From Bradyrhizobium sp. 186 (GTDB lineage Bacteria > Pseudomonadota > Alphaproteobacteria > Rhizobiales > Xanthobacteraceae), in the NCBI RefSeq assembly GCF_023101685.1, contig NZ_CP082164.1, positions 806,001 through 870,000 of the forward strand: DNA of 64,000 bases, given 5' to 3'. Below are positions 48,884 to 59,196 of this stretch, piece by piece. The notes beneath the pieces are model-generated. The model had not been told where the DNA came from and did no database searches. It saw only the letters and a program-made list of their open reading frames with translations. How positions within the stretch are numbered: position 1 is the stretch's first letter; each line of letters begins with the position of its first letter. A program made the translations under genes and the position numbers.

Positions 48884-49729
48884 TCACTCCATCGTCGCGC
48901 GGAAGGGGTGCCCCGGATACACGCCAACGATACGGAATTCGCGCGAGAAGAATTTCAGCTCCTCGATCGCGAACGCCAGGCCCTTGTCCTCGGGATGGCC
49001 GTCGACGTCGGCATAAAACTGCGTGGCGAAGAAATTGCCGTCGACCATGTAGCTCTCGAGCTTGGTCATGTTGACGCCGTTGGTGGCAAAGCCGCCGAGC
49101 GCCTTGTAGAGCGCGGCCGGCAGGTTGCGCACCCGAAATACAAAAGTCGTGACCAGCGGGCCGGAGCCTTGCGCCGCCCATTTCGGCTCTCGCGCCAGCA
49201 TCACGAAGCGCGTGGTGTTGTGCGCCTCGTCCTCGATGTCCTCGGCAAGGATGTCGAGGCCATAAATCTGCGCGGCCAGGCGCGAGGCGATCGCGGCGAC
49301 CGTCTTGTCCTTGCGCTCGGAGATGTCGCGGGCGCTGCCGGCGGTGTCGGCGTGCACGATCGGCTTGATACCAAGCTTGCGGATGATGCGCCGGCACTGG
49401 CCGAGCGCATGCACATGGCTCTCGACGCTCTTGATGTCGGAAAGCTTCGTTCCCTTCACCGCCATCAGCTGATGCCGGACCGGCAGGAACCATTCACCGA
49501 CGATGAAGAGGCCGGAGGCCGGCAGCAGGTGATGGATGTCGGCGACACGGCCCGCGACCGAATTCTCGATCGGGATCATGCCGAGATCGGCCTCGCCCGA
49601 CGAAATCGCCGACAGCGCGTCCTCGAAGGTGGCGCAGGGCATCGGCTCGGCGTCGGGATAAGCCTCGACGATGGCGATGTGGGAATTGGCCCCGGGCTCG
49701 CCCTGGAACGCGATTTTCAGCTTGGTCAT
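48884..49729 (-). CDS. pheA: Prephenate dehydratase
   Basis: This 281-residue monofunctional enzyme starts MTKLKIAFQGEPGANSHIAI. The catalytic domain holds DLGMIPIENSVAGRVADIHH (about residues 48-67) and the conserved threonine region EAHNTTRFVMLA near residue 170. A C-terminal ACT domain (RNLPAALYKALGGFATNGVN, then MTKLESYM) provides phenylalanine feedback control. It converts prephenate to phenylpyruvate. There is no chorismate mutase domain. It follows kdsB by 21 bases in the same direction, probably one transcription unit. Confidence 0.96.
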   Translation of the reverse strand: MTKLKIAFQGEPGANSHIAIVEAYPDAEPMPCATFEDALSAISSGEADLGMIPIENSVAGRVADIHHLLPASGLFIVGEWFLPVRHQLMAVKGTKLSDIKSVESHVHALGQCRRIIRKLGIKPIVHADTAGSARDISERKDKTVAAIASRLAAQIYGLDILAEDIEDEAHNTTRFVMLAREPKWAAQGSGPLVTTFVFRVRNLPAALYKALGGFATNGVNMTKLESYMVDGNFFATQFYADVDGHPEDKGLAFAIEELKFFSREFRIVGVYPGHPFRATME

Positions 49730-49750
49730 GGTCGGCCTTGTAACAGCGGC

Positions 49751-50491
49751 TCAGGATTTGGAAAGTATGCTGCGGGCGGTTTCGAGGTCGGCCGGCGTGT
49801 CGACCCCGCGGGGCACGGTATCGACTATGGTGAAGTCGATCCGCATCCCGGCCTCCAGCGCCCGGAGCTGCTCGAGCTTCTCCTGCAATTCGAGCGGCGA
49901 GGGCGGCAGCGACACGAACCGCTCCAGCGCCGCGCGGCGGTAGGCGTAGAGGCCGATATGGTGGTAGCGCGGTCCGTCGCCCGTTGGCGCCGTGGCGCGG
50001 GTGAAATAGAGCGCGCGCATCCGCTTGCCCCCAAGCGAGGTTCCGACCGCCTTCACGACGCTGGGCGCAAGGTCCTCCTCCTCGGTATGGATTTGCGAGG
50101 CCAGCGTGGCGATGTCCACGGCCGCGTCTTCCAGCGGCGGCAGCACGTCACGGATGTTGCCGGTCGTGATCGTCGGGAAATCGCCCTGGAGATTGACCAC
50201 GATCTCGGCCTTTCCTGCCGGATCGAGCTTCCGCATGGCCTCGTGGATGCGGTCCGAGCCCGAGGGGTGCTCCGGGCGGGTCATCACGGCTTCGCCGCCA
50301 TGGGCGGTAACGACCGATGCGATCTCCGCCGTATCGGTTGCGACCGCGACCCGGCCGATCCCGGCGGCTTCGGCGCGGCGCATCACGTGCACGATCATCG
50401 GGAGCCCCGCGATATCGGCGAGCGGCTTGCCGGGTAGGCGGGTGGCGGCCATGCGGGCCGGGATCAGCACCAGGATGCGGGGATCGGTCAT
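49751..50491 (-). CDS. kdsB: 3-deoxy-manno-octulosonate cytidylyltransferase
   Basis: From the ATG at 50491 ([20 protein letters not shown]) the product is 246 residues, the normal length; the open frame continues upstream across the cycM promoter without coding character. KdsB marks are [37 protein letters not shown] near residue 75, [10 protein letters not shown] and [14 protein letters not shown]. It activates KDO as CMP-KDO for lipopolysaccharide core synthesis. It is followed by pheA and is divergent from cycM, an arrangement seen in Bradyrhizobium. Confidence 0.96.
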   Translation of the reverse strand: MTDPRILVLIPARMAATRLPGKPLADIAGLPMIVHVMRRAEAAGIGRVAVATDTAEIASVVTAHGGEAVMTRPEHPSGSDRIHEAMRKLDPAGKAEIVVNLQGDFPTITTGNIRDVLPPLEDAAVDIATLASQIHTEEEDLAPSVVKAVGTSLGGKRMRALYFTRATAPTGDGPRYHHIGLYAYRRAALERFVSLPPSPLELQEKLEQLRALEAGMRIDFTIVDTVPRGVDTPADLETARSILSKS

Positions 50492-50711
50492 CGGTTCAAG
50501 GGCCTGAAAACGGGGCGTTTTCCGCGTCGAGAAATGGGGTGGGGACGAGCTGAAAGCCGGGTCGCTTATACGGGTTGCCAGAGCAGGGGCAAACCGATAT
50601 CTCAATGTCAAAACTCGGGGGGATGATAGCAATGTTCGATTCTCCCGAGGCTCGTTCTGGCGGCCATTTGGGGCCGCTCGATTCTTCTCGCGGTGTGGGG
50701 CCTGGCCGGAA

Positions 50712-51266
50712 ATGGACTCCTTCGAACTCAACAAGATTCTCGGTGCCGTGCTCGGCACTTGCCTCTTCCTCCTGGTGACGAGCTTCACCGCCAACGCGCT
50801 GTTCACGCCGAAGCCGCTGGAAAAGCCCGGTTTCGAGATAGCCGTGAAGGAGGACGCCGGCCACGGCAAGGAAGGTGGCGCCGCTGCTGCGCCCTCCGAG
50901 CCGATCGAAAAACTGCTCCAGACCGCCTCCGTCGAGAAGGGCGCGGCTGCCGCCAAGAAGTGCGGCGCCTGCCACACCTTCGAGAAGGGCGGCCCGAATC
51001 GCGTCGGTCCGAACCTCTTTGGCGTCGTTGGCGACCATGTCGGCGAGGGCCGCGGCGGCTTCAACTTTTCGGCCGCGATGAAGGGCAAGGGCGGCGCCTG
51101 GGATTTCGATGCGCTCAACAAGTTCATCGCCAATCCGAAGGGCTACGTCCCGGGCACCGCGATGGGTTTTGCCGGCATCCCGAAGGATAGCGAGCGCGCT
51201 GACGTCATCGCCTATCTGAACAGCCTCTCCGACAGCCCGAAACCACTGCCGACGGCGTCGAAGTAA
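50712..51266 (+). CDS. cycM: Membrane-anchored cytochrome c (CycM)
   Basis: The 184-residue protein has an uncleaved N-terminal anchor ([20 protein letters not shown]), an alanine- and charge-rich linker, and a class I cytochrome c domain with CGACH at residues 84-88 and the axial methionine in PGTAMGFAG near residue 150. Length and layout equal CycM of Bradyrhizobium japonicum, which passes electrons from the bc1 complex to the aa3-type oxidase. It is divergent from kdsB. A hairpin at 51295-51321 follows. Confidence 0.95.
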   Translation: MDSFELNKILGAVLGTCLFLLVTSFTANALFTPKPLEKPGFEIAVKEDAGHGKEGGAAAAPSEPIEKLLQTASVEKGAAAAKKCGACHTFEKGGPNRVGPNLFGVVGDHVGEGRGGFNFSAAMKGKGGAWDFDALNKFIANPKGYVPGTAMGFAGIPKDSERADVIAYLNSLSDSPKPLPTASK

Positions 51267-51294
51267 GGCCTCCGGCCATCGATATTGGAATGCG

Positions 51295-51321
51295 CGGCCA
51301 GGCTGAAAATCCTGGCCGTTT
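51295..51321 (+). terminator. Terminator-like hairpin after cycM
   Basis: CGGCCAGG-CTGAAAAT-CCTGGCCG is an eight-pair GC-rich stem followed by TTT, 28 bases after the cycM stop. Confidence 0.65.
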
Positions 51322-51477
51322 CCGTATCCGGGCCTCGCGGCGTCGTTATCGGGGCGTTTCGCCGCAGCGAACCGTCTCCCGGGCTTCCAAGATGAGCAAA
51401 AAGCAACATATTCCGTCGAAACCTCGCCTATATTGAGCACTTAAAGGGGTAACCTCCTTCAAGACTGGGATGTTGAT

Positions 51478-53373
51478 TTGGCCATTACCCGACGCGATCT
51501 CTTGCTCACCGGCGCCGCTGCCTTGGCGATTCCTGCCCTCGGTTCCGCGGCGGGTGTTCCCGTCATCGGCGCGGCCGAGGCCGCAGGCGAACTGCCGTGG
51601 CGCCACGCGCTGTCACTGTTCGGGAACGTCAAATACCCCGCCGGCTTCGAGCGGTTCGATTATGTCAATCCGGAAGCGCCCAAAGGCGGCATCGCGCGCC
51701 AGATCGTCACCGGTACCTTCGACAATTTCAACATCGTCGTGGCCGGTGTGAAGGGCACGGTCGCCGGTGCCGTCGCGTTCATCTATGAGTCCCTCCTGAC
51801 GGCCTCGCTCGACGAAGTCTCGACCGAATACGGTGCGCTGGCCGAGGCCGTAAGTCACCCGGACGATTTCTCCTTCGTCACCTATCGTTTGCGGCCGCAA
51901 GCCAAATGGCATGACGGCAAGCCGGTCACCGCGGATGACGTGATCTTCTCGCTCGATTCCTTCAAGAAGCACCACCCGATGTACTCGGCCTACTACAGCC
52001 ATGTGGTGAAGGCCGAGAAGGTCGGCGAGCGCGAGGTAAAGTTCGTGTTCGACGCGCCGGGCAACCGCGAGCTGCCGCAGATCGTGGGGCAGCTCACCAT
52101 CCTGCCGAAGCACTGGTGGGAAGGCACCGACGCACAAGGGCGCAAGCGCGACGTCTCCGCCACCACGCTCGAGGTGCCGCTGGGCTCGGGTCCCTACCGG
52201 ATCAAGGAGTTCGTTGCCGGCCGCACCATCAGTCTCGAGCGCGTGAACGACTATTGGGGACGCGATTTCGCCGCCAATGTCGGCCGCAACAATTTCGACG
52301 AGCTGCGTTACGAATATTTCCGGGACGCTACCGTCGCGATCGAGGCGTTCAAGGCCGACCAGGTCGATTGGCGTACCGAGAACAGCGCCAAGAGCTGGGC
52401 GACCGCCTACGATTTCCCGGCCGTGGCCGAGAAGCGCGTGATCCTGGAGGAGTTCGCCAACCGCAGTTCGGGCGTCATGCAGGCCTTCGTGCCGAACCTG
52501 CGCCGCGCCAAGTTCAAGGATCCCCGCGTGCGCCGCGCGCTGAACTACGCGTTCGACTTCGAGGAAATGAACAAGCAGATCTTTTTCGGCCAGTACAAGC
52601 GCATCAGCAGCTATTTCGACGGCATCGATGAACTGATGGCGACCGGTCTGCCGCAGGGCAAGGAGCTGGAAATTCTCGAAACCGTACGCGCGGACGTGCC
52701 GCCCGAGGTCTTCACGACGGTTTACACCAACCCGGTCGGAGGCAGCCCGGAAGCGGTACGCGACAATCTGCGCGAGGCGCTACGCTTGCTGAAGGAGGCC
52801 GGCTATGAGGTGCGCGATCGCAAGCTGATCGATGTCAAGACCGGGAGCCAGCTCGCCTTCGAACTCTTGAGCGCAGATCCGAGCTTCGAGAGGATCGTGC
52901 TGTTCTACAAGCCGTCGCTCGAGCGCCTCGGCATTGCGGTCAGCGTGCGGACGGTCGATCCGACCCAATACGAGAACAGGCTTCGCGACTGGGATTTCGA
53001 CGTCGTCACCAACTCCTGGGGCGAGTCGCAGTCGCCGGGCAACGAGCAGCGCGAGTTCTGGTCGTCCAAGACGGCCGACATCGCTGGTTCGCGCAATATT
53101 ACCGGTATCAAGAATCCGGCGATCGACAAGCTGATCGAGCGGGTGATCTATGCCACGGATCGCGACGATCTCGTAGCCGCAACCAAAGCGCTCGACCGTG
53201 TGCTGCTGTGGAATCACTACGTCGTGCCGCAGTGGACTTACTCGAAGGTACGCACCGCGCGCTGGGATCGCTTTGGTCGTCCAGCCGAGTTGCCCAAATA
53301 CGGCCAGTCGGGCTTCCCGTTCATCTGGTGGTATGACGCAGACAAGGCGGCGCGGATCGCAAAGAAGTCGTGA
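51478..53373 (+). CDS. Extracellular peptide-binding protein (YejA/YepA family), first copy
   Basis: A TTG at 51478 starts a 631-residue protein with a twin-arginine signal (AITRRDLLLTGAAALAIPAL), so it is exported folded. The rest is a family 5 periplasmic binding protein of the YejA type: LPWRHALSLFGNVKYPAGFE, FDYVNPEAPKGG near residue 60, VTYRLRPQAKWHDGKPVTAD near 136, and the C-terminal YVVPQWTYSK-like block. It begins the five-gene rightward operon with a second binding protein and yejB, yejE, yejF. In Agrobacterium a Yej system of this kind imports cell-wall peptides; substrate here is by analogy. Confidence 0.88.
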   Translation: MAITRRDLLLTGAAALAIPALGSAAGVPVIGAAEAAGELPWRHALSLFGNVKYPAGFERFDYVNPEAPKGGIARQIVTGTFDNFNIVVAGVKGTVAGAVAFIYESLLTASLDEVSTEYGALAEAVSHPDDFSFVTYRLRPQAKWHDGKPVTADDVIFSLDSFKKHHPMYSAYYSHVVKAEKVGEREVKFVFDAPGNRELPQIVGQLTILPKHWWEGTDAQGRKRDVSATTLEVPLGSGPYRIKEFVAGRTISLERVNDYWGRDFAANVGRNNFDELRYEYFRDATVAIEAFKADQVDWRTENSAKSWATAYDFPAVAEKRVILEEFANRSSGVMQAFVPNLRRAKFKDPRVRRALNYAFDFEEMNKQIFFGQYKRISSYFDGIDELMATGLPQGKELEILETVRADVPPEVFTTVYTNPVGGSPEAVRDNLREALRLLKEAGYEVRDRKLIDVKTGSQLAFELLSADPSFERIVLFYKPSLERLGIAVSVRTVDPTQYENRLRDWDFDVVTNSWGESQSPGNEQREFWSSKTADIAGSRNITGIKNPAIDKLIERVIYATDRDDLVAATKALDRVLLWNHYVVPQWTYSKVRTARWDRFGRPAELPKYGQSGFPFIWWYDADKAARIAKKS

Positions 53374-53387
53374 AGGACATTTTTCGC

Positions 53388-55259
53388 ATGGCGCAGCCCT
53401 CACGCCGGCACGTGCTCGGTCTCGGCATTGTCGCCCTGAGCGCGTCGTGGCTGCGGGGCTCGCGGGCCTCGGAGATCCCGACCGAAGTCCACGGTATGTC
53501 GGCATTCGGCGATCTCAAATACCCCGCCGACTTCCACCATTTCGACTATGTCAATCTCGATGCGCCGAAGGGCGGCACGTTCTCGCTCATTCCGTCGGTG
53601 CGCGCCTACAACCAGTCGTACCAGACATTCAACTCGCTCAACGCCTTCATCCTCAAAGGTGATGGCGCGCAGGGCATGGACATGACTTTTGCGCCGCTGA
53701 TGGTGCGAGCTAATGACGAGCCGGACGGGATGTATGGGCTCGCCGCCAAATCCGTGCAGATATCGCCTGACAAGCTGGTCTATCGCTTCACGATGCGTCC
53801 CGAGGCGAAATTCCACGACGGAACCAAGCTCACCGCGCACGACGGGGCGTTTTCGTTGACGGCGCTGAAGACGAAGGGCCATCCGCTGATCATCGTGCAG
53901 ATGCGTGACATGGTCAGCGCGGAAGCTATCGACGATGCGACACTGATCGTCACCTTTGCCAAGGGGCGGGCCCGTGACGTACCGCTCTATGTCGCGAGCC
54001 TGCCGATCTTTTCGAAAGCGTACTATGCGTCTCGAGCCTTCGACGAAACATCCCTGGAAATCCCGCTGGGCTCAGGGCCTTACAAGGTCGGAAATTTCGA
54101 GGTCAATCGCTACATCGAATACGAGCGCGTGAAAGACTGGTGGGCCGCCGATCTGCCGGCTTGCCGGGGCAGCTACAATTTCGACATCGTGCGCTACGAG
54201 TTCTACCGTGACCGTGATGTTGCGTTCGAAGGCTTCACCGGCAAGAATTATCTCTATCGCGAGGAGTTCACGTCCCGCATCTGGGCGACGCGCTATGATT
54301 TTCCTGCGGTGAAGGATGGTCGCGTCAAGATCGAGGTCGTGCCCGACGATACGCCCTCCGGTGCGCAAGGCTGGTTCATCAACACGCGGCGCGAGAAGTT
54401 CAGGGATCCGCGCGTGCGCGAGGCCTTGATCGACGCCTTTGACTTCGAATGGACCAACAAGACCATCATGTACGGCGCCTATGCCCGTACGGTGTCGCCC
54501 TTCCAGAATTCGGATCTGATGGCGAGCGACGGGCCTCCTTCGTCGGAAGAGCTGAAGCTGCTGGAGCCGTTCCGCGGCCAGGTTCCCGGCGAAGTGTTCG
54601 CCGCACCGTTTGCGCCTCCGGTCTCGGACGGGTCCGGGCAAGACCGTGGCCTGTTGCGGAAGGCGCAGCAATTGCTGAACGAGGCCGGAGTGCCCATCAA
54701 GGACGGCAAGCGGATGCTGCCGAATGGCGAGGTGTTCAGGATCGAGTTCTTGTTGGACGAGCCCTCCTTCCAGCCGCATCATGGGCCCTACATCAAGAAC
54801 CTCGCGACGCTCGGCATCGAGGCGAGCGTGCGTCTCGTCGATGCCGTGCAATACAAGGCGCGCCAGGAAGATTTCGACTTTGACATGACGATCCAGCGCT
54901 TCAGCATGTCGGCGACTCCCGGCGATGCCATGCGCGCGTTCTTCTCCTCGCAAGTCGCAGCAACCAAGGGCTCATACAATCTCGCGGGCATCGCTAGCCC
55001 GGCCATTGATGCCATGATTGAGAAGATCATGGCGGCCGACAACCGCGAAGAATTGACCATCGCCTGCCGTGCCTTCGATCGCCTGTTCCGTGCCGGCCGC
55101 TATTGGGTGCCGCAATGGTATAACAAGACGCATCGGCTTGCTTATTGGGATCAATTCAGCCGTCCCCAAAAGCTTCCGCGTTACGCAAACGGCGTCGGTG
55201 CTCCGGATATCTGGTGGTATGACCGCGCCAAGGTGGCCAAGTTCGAGCAGGCGAAATAG
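53388..55259 (+). CDS. Extracellular peptide-binding protein (YejA/YepA family), second copy
   Basis: The ATG at 53388 follows AAGGA and gives 623 residues with a Tat signal (PSRRHVLGLGIVALSASWLR). A GTG at 53370 overlaps the previous stop and would add six residues. It is a paralogue of the preceding gene with the same FGDLKYPADFHHFDYVNLDA then PKGG segment, VYRFTMRPEAKFHDGTKLTA and PQWYNKTHRLAYWDQF. The two proteins are only moderately alike, so they may have different ligands. It lies two bases before yejB. Two full binding proteins for one permease set is uncommon outside this bacterial group. Confidence 0.88.
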   Translation: MAQPSRRHVLGLGIVALSASWLRGSRASEIPTEVHGMSAFGDLKYPADFHHFDYVNLDAPKGGTFSLIPSVRAYNQSYQTFNSLNAFILKGDGAQGMDMTFAPLMVRANDEPDGMYGLAAKSVQISPDKLVYRFTMRPEAKFHDGTKLTAHDGAFSLTALKTKGHPLIIVQMRDMVSAEAIDDATLIVTFAKGRARDVPLYVASLPIFSKAYYASRAFDETSLEIPLGSGPYKVGNFEVNRYIEYERVKDWWAADLPACRGSYNFDIVRYEFYRDRDVAFEGFTGKNYLYREEFTSRIWATRYDFPAVKDGRVKIEVVPDDTPSGAQGWFINTRREKFRDPRVREALIDAFDFEWTNKTIMYGAYARTVSPFQNSDLMASDGPPSSEELKLLEPFRGQVPGEVFAAPFAPPVSDGSGQDRGLLRKAQQLLNEAGVPIKDGKRMLPNGEVFRIEFLLDEPSFQPHHGPYIKNLATLGIEASVRLVDAVQYKARQEDFDFDMTIQRFSMSATPGDAMRAFFSSQVAATKGSYNLAGIASPAIDAMIEKIMAADNREELTIACRAFDRLFRAGRYWVPQWYNKTHRLAYWDQFSRPQKLPRYANGVGAPDIWWYDRAKVAKFEQAK

Positions 55260-55261
55260 CC

Positions 55262-56371
55262 ATGAGCGCCTATATCGCCCGCCGCATTCTGCTGATGATC
55301 CCGACGCTGCTCGGGATTCTCTTCGTCTCCTTCGTCGTCGTGCAGTTCGCGCCGGGCGGGCCGGTCGAGCGGGTGATCGCGCAGCTCTCCGGCGCCGATA
55401 CCGGCGGCAGCTCGCGCATTTCGGGCGGCGGCGATTTCGCGCAGCGGGCGCCCGGGCAGCTCGGCGCCGACGGTGATGCCATCAACTCGAAGTATCGCGG
55501 CGCGCAGGGCCTCGACCCAGACTTCATCAAGAAGCTCGAGGTGCAGTTCGGTTTCGACAAGCCGGCGCCGGAACGGTTCGCGCTGATGGTCTGGAATTTC
55601 TCGCGCTTCGATTTCGGCAAGAGCTATTTCCGCGACGTCAGCGTGATCCAGTTGATCAAGGAGAAGCTGCCGGTCTCGATCTCGCTCGGCATCTGGCTGA
55701 CGCTGATTACCTATCTGATCTCGATTCCGCTCGGCATCCGCAAGGCGGTGAAGGACGGCACGCGCTTCGACACCTGGACCTCGGCGGCGATCATCGTCGG
55801 TTTCGCGATTCCAGGCTTCCTGTTCGCAATTCTCCTGATCATCCTGTTTGCCGGCGGCTCCTTCTTCAACCTGTTCCCGCTACGCGGCCTGACCTCGGAC
55901 GGCTGGTCGCAATTTCCCTGGTACTGGAAGATCATCGATTATTTCTGGCACCTGGCGCTGCCGCTGATCTCGATGGGTCTGAGCGCCTTCGCGACCATGA
56001 CGCTGCTCACCAAAAACTCGTTCCTCGACGAGATCCGTAAGCAATATGTCATGACCGCACGCGCCAAGGGCTGCAGCGAGGGACAGGTGCTCTACGGGCA
56101 CATCTTCCGCAACGCGATGCTGATCGTGATTGCGGGTTTCCCCGGCGCCTTCATCCACGCGTTCTTCTCCGGCTCGCTCCTGATCGAGACCATCTTCTCG
56201 CTGGACGGGCTCGGGCTGCTCAGTTTCGAGAGCGTGCTCAACCGCGACTATCCTGTCGTATTCGGCACGCTCTATATCTTTTCGCTCGTCGGCCTCGTGG
56301 TCAATCTGATCTCCGATCTGACCTATATGTGGATCGACCCGCGGATCGACTTCGAGGCGCGGGAGGTCTGA
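55262..56371 (+). CDS. yejB: Peptide ABC transporter permease, YejB type
   Basis: This 369-residue permease starts MSAYIARRILLMIPTLLGIL, followed by a long periplasmic loop (residues 30-130) typical of YejB and not of shorter DppB-like proteins. Five further membrane spans follow, with the ATPase-coupling loop YVMTARAKGCSEGQVLYGHI near residue 260. It ends FEAREV. Its stop overlaps the yejE start (TGATG), so the two subunits are translationally coupled. Confidence 0.93.
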   Translation: MSAYIARRILLMIPTLLGILFVSFVVVQFAPGGPVERVIAQLSGADTGGSSRISGGGDFAQRAPGQLGADGDAINSKYRGAQGLDPDFIKKLEVQFGFDKPAPERFALMVWNFSRFDFGKSYFRDVSVIQLIKEKLPVSISLGIWLTLITYLISIPLGIRKAVKDGTRFDTWTSAAIIVGFAIPGFLFAILLIILFAGGSFFNLFPLRGLTSDGWSQFPWYWKIIDYFWHLALPLISMGLSAFATMTLLTKNSFLDEIRKQYVMTARAKGCSEGQVLYGHIFRNAMLIVIAGFPGAFIHAFFSGSLLIETIFSLDGLGLLSFESVLNRDYPVVFGTLYIFSLVGLVVNLISDLTYMWIDPRIDFEAREV

Positions 56372-57549
56372 TGGCTCTGACCGCGCCGACCCCAATCGAG
56401 ACCACCGCGAAGTCGCCGTTCGGCGAAGCCGTCCCGGTCACGCACAAGCAGTTTGCGCCGTCGCCGCTCAACCGGCGGCGCTGGGAAAACTTCAAGGCGA
56501 ACCGGCGCGGCTACTGGTCGTTCTGGATCTTCATGGTCCTGTTCGTGCTGTCGCTGTTCGCCGAGCTGATCGCCAACGACCGGCCGTTCCTGATCAAATA
56601 TGACGGCCATCTCTACTGGCCGGCCTTCGTCACCTATTCGGAGACGACCTTCGGCGGTGACTTCGAGACTGCGGCCGACTACCGCGATCCCTATTTGCAG
56701 AAGCTGATCAAGGACAAGAGCGGCAGCATCGTCTGGCCGCTGATCCGTTACTCCTACGACACCCATAATCTCGATTTGCCGACGCCTGCGCCGTCGCCGC
56801 CGACCTGGATGCTGACGGAAGCGCAGTGCAAACCTGTCGTCGAGAAGAAGGGCCTGAAGAGCTGCCGCGACCTCGAATACAACTGGCTCGGCACCGATGA
56901 CCAGGGCCGTGACGTGGTGGCGCGGCTGATCTATGGCTTCCGCATCTCGGTGCTGTTCGGCCTCTGCCTTACTATCGTGTCCTCGATCGTCGGCGTCGCC
57001 GCCGGCGGTATTCAGGGCTATTTCGGCGGCTGGATCGATCTCGGGTTCCAACGTTTCATCGAGATCTGGACCGCGATCCCTTCGCTCTATCTGCTTCTGA
57101 TCCTGTCGTCGGTGCTGGTCCCCGGCTTCTTCGTGCTGCTCGGGATATTGCTGCTGTTCTCATGGGTGTCGCTGGTCGGTCTCGTGCGCGCGGAATTCCT
57201 GCGCGGGCGCAATTTCGAATACATCCAGGCCGCGCGAGCGCTCGGCGTGTCGAACGCAGTGATCATGTTCCGGCATCTCTTGCCGAACGCGATGGTGGCG
57301 ACCATGACGTTCCTGCCGTTCATCGTCTCCAGTTCGGTGATGACGCTGACGGCGCTGGATTTCCTCGGCTTCGGCCTGCCGCCCGGCTCGCCTTCGCTCG
57401 GCGAACTGCTGTCGCAGGGCAAATCCAACGTGCAGGCGCCGTGGCTCGGCTTCGCCGGCTTCTTCTCCGTCGCGATCATGCTGTCGCTGCTGATCTTTAT
57501 CGGCGAAGCCGTGCGCGACGCCTTCGATCCGCGCAAGACGTTCAGGTAG
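56371..57549 (+). CDS. yejE: Peptide ABC transporter permease, YejE type
   Basis: The ATG at 56371 follows GGGAGG and gives 392 residues. It has the YejE layout: a polar N terminus with SPLNRRRWENFKANRRGYWS, one membrane span, a large periplasmic insert (about residues 65-185, with YNWLGTDDQGRDVVARLIYG), then five spans. The coupling loop is YIQAARALGVSNAVIMFRHL. C terminus is GEAVRDAFDPRKTF. It forms the channel with YejB. Confidence 0.93.
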   Translation: MALTAPTPIETTAKSPFGEAVPVTHKQFAPSPLNRRRWENFKANRRGYWSFWIFMVLFVLSLFAELIANDRPFLIKYDGHLYWPAFVTYSETTFGGDFETAADYRDPYLQKLIKDKSGSIVWPLIRYSYDTHNLDLPTPAPSPPTWMLTEAQCKPVVEKKGLKSCRDLEYNWLGTDDQGRDVVARLIYGFRISVLFGLCLTIVSSIVGVAAGGIQGYFGGWIDLGFQRFIEIWTAIPSLYLLLILSSVLVPGFFVLLGILLLFSWVSLVGLVRAEFLRGRNFEYIQAARALGVSNAVIMFRHLLPNAMVATMTFLPFIVSSSVMTLTALDFLGFGLPPGSPSLGELLSQGKSNVQAPWLGFAGFFSVAIMLSLLIFIGEAVRDAFDPRKTFR

Positions 57550-57552
57550 AAC

Positions 57553-59190
57553 ATGGACGCGATCAACCAGCCCCTGCTCAGCGTGCGCGACCTTTCGGTG
57601 GCCTTCCACCAGGGCGGCGAGACCACGCTTGCGGTCGACAAGGTCTCGTTCCAGATCAAGCGCGGCGAGTGCGTGGCACTGGTCGGTGAATCCGGATCCG
57701 GAAAATCGGTCAGCGCGCTCTCGATCCTGAAGCTGCTGCCCTATCCGAACGCCTCGCATCCTTCGGGCAGCATCCGCTTCAAGGGACAGGAGCTGCTGGA
57801 CCAGTCGGAGCGGCAGATGCGCGAGATTCGCGGCAGCGATATCTCGATCATCTTCCAGGAGCCGATGACCTCGCTCAATCCGTTGCACACGATCGAGGCG
57901 CAGATCGGCGAGATCATCCAGCTGCACAATCCGACGAGCAATGCAGAGGCGCGCAGGCGGACGCTGGAATTGCTGACGCAGGTCGGAATCCCCGAGCCCG
58001 AAACGCGGCTCAAGAGCTATCCTCACCAGCTCTCCGGCGGCCAGCGCCAGCGCATGATGATCGCGATGGCGCTCGCCAACGAGCCTGATCTGCTGATCGC
58101 GGACGAGCCGACGACCGCGCTCGACGTCACCGTGCAAGCGCAGATTCTGGCGCTGCTCGCTGAGATCCGCGCGCGGCTCGGCATGAGTCTTCTTTTCATT
58201 ACCCACGACCTCGGCATCGTACGCCGCATCGCAGACACCGTCTGTGTCATGAAAGGCGGCGAGATCGTCGAGCAGGGGCCGGTCGAGCAGGTCTTCACGA
58301 GCCCGAAGCATCCCTATACGCGCGATCTGCTGGCCGCAGAGCCGAAGCCTGATCCGGCGCCGCCGCAGCCAAATGCACCGGTGGTGATGTCGGCCAATGA
58401 TCTCAAAGTCTGGTTTCCGATCAAGCGCGGGCTGATGCGCAAGACGATTGGTCACATCAAGGCGGTCGACGGCGTCAGCGTCGCTGTGCGCAAGGGTGAG
58501 ACGCTCGGTATCGTCGGCGAGTCCGGGTCCGGCAAGACCACGCTGGGGCTGGCGCTGCTGCGGCTGATTTCCTCGAACGGGCGTATCGTGTTCCTGGGTA
58601 AGGACGTCCAGGGCCTGCGCTTCAAGGAGATGCGCCCCTTCCGGCGCGATATGCAGATCGTGTTCCAGGATCCGTTCGGCTCGCTCAGTCCGCGCATGTC
58701 GGTCGCCGACATCGTCGGCGAAGGCCTCTCCGTGCATCAGCCAAAGCTATCGCGCGAAGAGCGCGAGGCGCGCGTCGTCAAGGCGCTCGAGGATGTCGGG
58801 CTGAAGTCGGACACCCGCTACCGCTATCCGCACGAGTTCTCCGGCGGCCAGCGCCAGCGCATCAGTATTGCGCGCGCGGTGGTGCTGGAGCCGGATTTTG
58901 TCGTGCTGGACGAGCCAACCAGCGCGCTCGACATGCTGATCCAGGCACAGATGGTCGACCTGTTGCGCGAGCTTCAGCGCAGGCGCGACCTGACCTACAT
59001 GTTCATCTCGCATGATCTGCGCGTCGTCGCCTCGCTTGCAAGCCATCTGATCGTGATGCGCGGCGGCAAGGTGGTCGAGGAAGGGCAGGCGGCCGAGCTC
59101 TTCAAGAATCCGAAGACGGATTACACGCGCGCGCTGTTCGCGGCGGCGTTCCGGCTTGAAACGGCGGGGAACGGGTCGGCGGCGACGTAG
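57553..59190 (+). CDS. yejF: Peptide ABC transporter ATP-binding protein, YejF type (two ABC domains)
   Basis: The 545-residue protein contains two complete ATPase domains. The first has Walker [14 protein letters not shown] (near residue 42), signature [15 protein letters not shown] and Walker [15 protein letters not shown]. The second has Walker [16 protein letters not shown] (near 322), signature [15 protein letters not shown] and Walker [15 protein letters not shown]. The oligopeptide-binding C-terminal motif ([14 protein letters not shown]) follows the first domain. It is the last gene of the operon, three bases after yejE, and converges with the NlpC/P60 gene. Confidence 0.95.
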   Translation: MDAINQPLLSVRDLSVAFHQGGETTLAVDKVSFQIKRGECVALVGESGSGKSVSALSILKLLPYPNASHPSGSIRFKGQELLDQSERQMREIRGSDISIIFQEPMTSLNPLHTIEAQIGEIIQLHNPTSNAEARRRTLELLTQVGIPEPETRLKSYPHQLSGGQRQRMMIAMALANEPDLLIADEPTTALDVTVQAQILALLAEIRARLGMSLLFITHDLGIVRRIADTVCVMKGGEIVEQGPVEQVFTSPKHPYTRDLLAAEPKPDPAPPQPNAPVVMSANDLKVWFPIKRGLMRKTIGHIKAVDGVSVAVRKGETLGIVGESGSGKTTLGLALLRLISSNGRIVFLGKDVQGLRFKEMRPFRRDMQIVFQDPFGSLSPRMSVADIVGEGLSVHQPKLSREEREARVVKALEDVGLKSDTRYRYPHEFSGGQRQRISIARAVVLEPDFVVLDEPTSALDMLIQAQMVDLLRELQRRRDLTYMFISHDLRVVASLASHLIVMRGGKVVEEGQAAELFKNPKTDYTRALFAAAFRLETAGNGSAAT

Positions 59191-59196
59191 TCTCGG

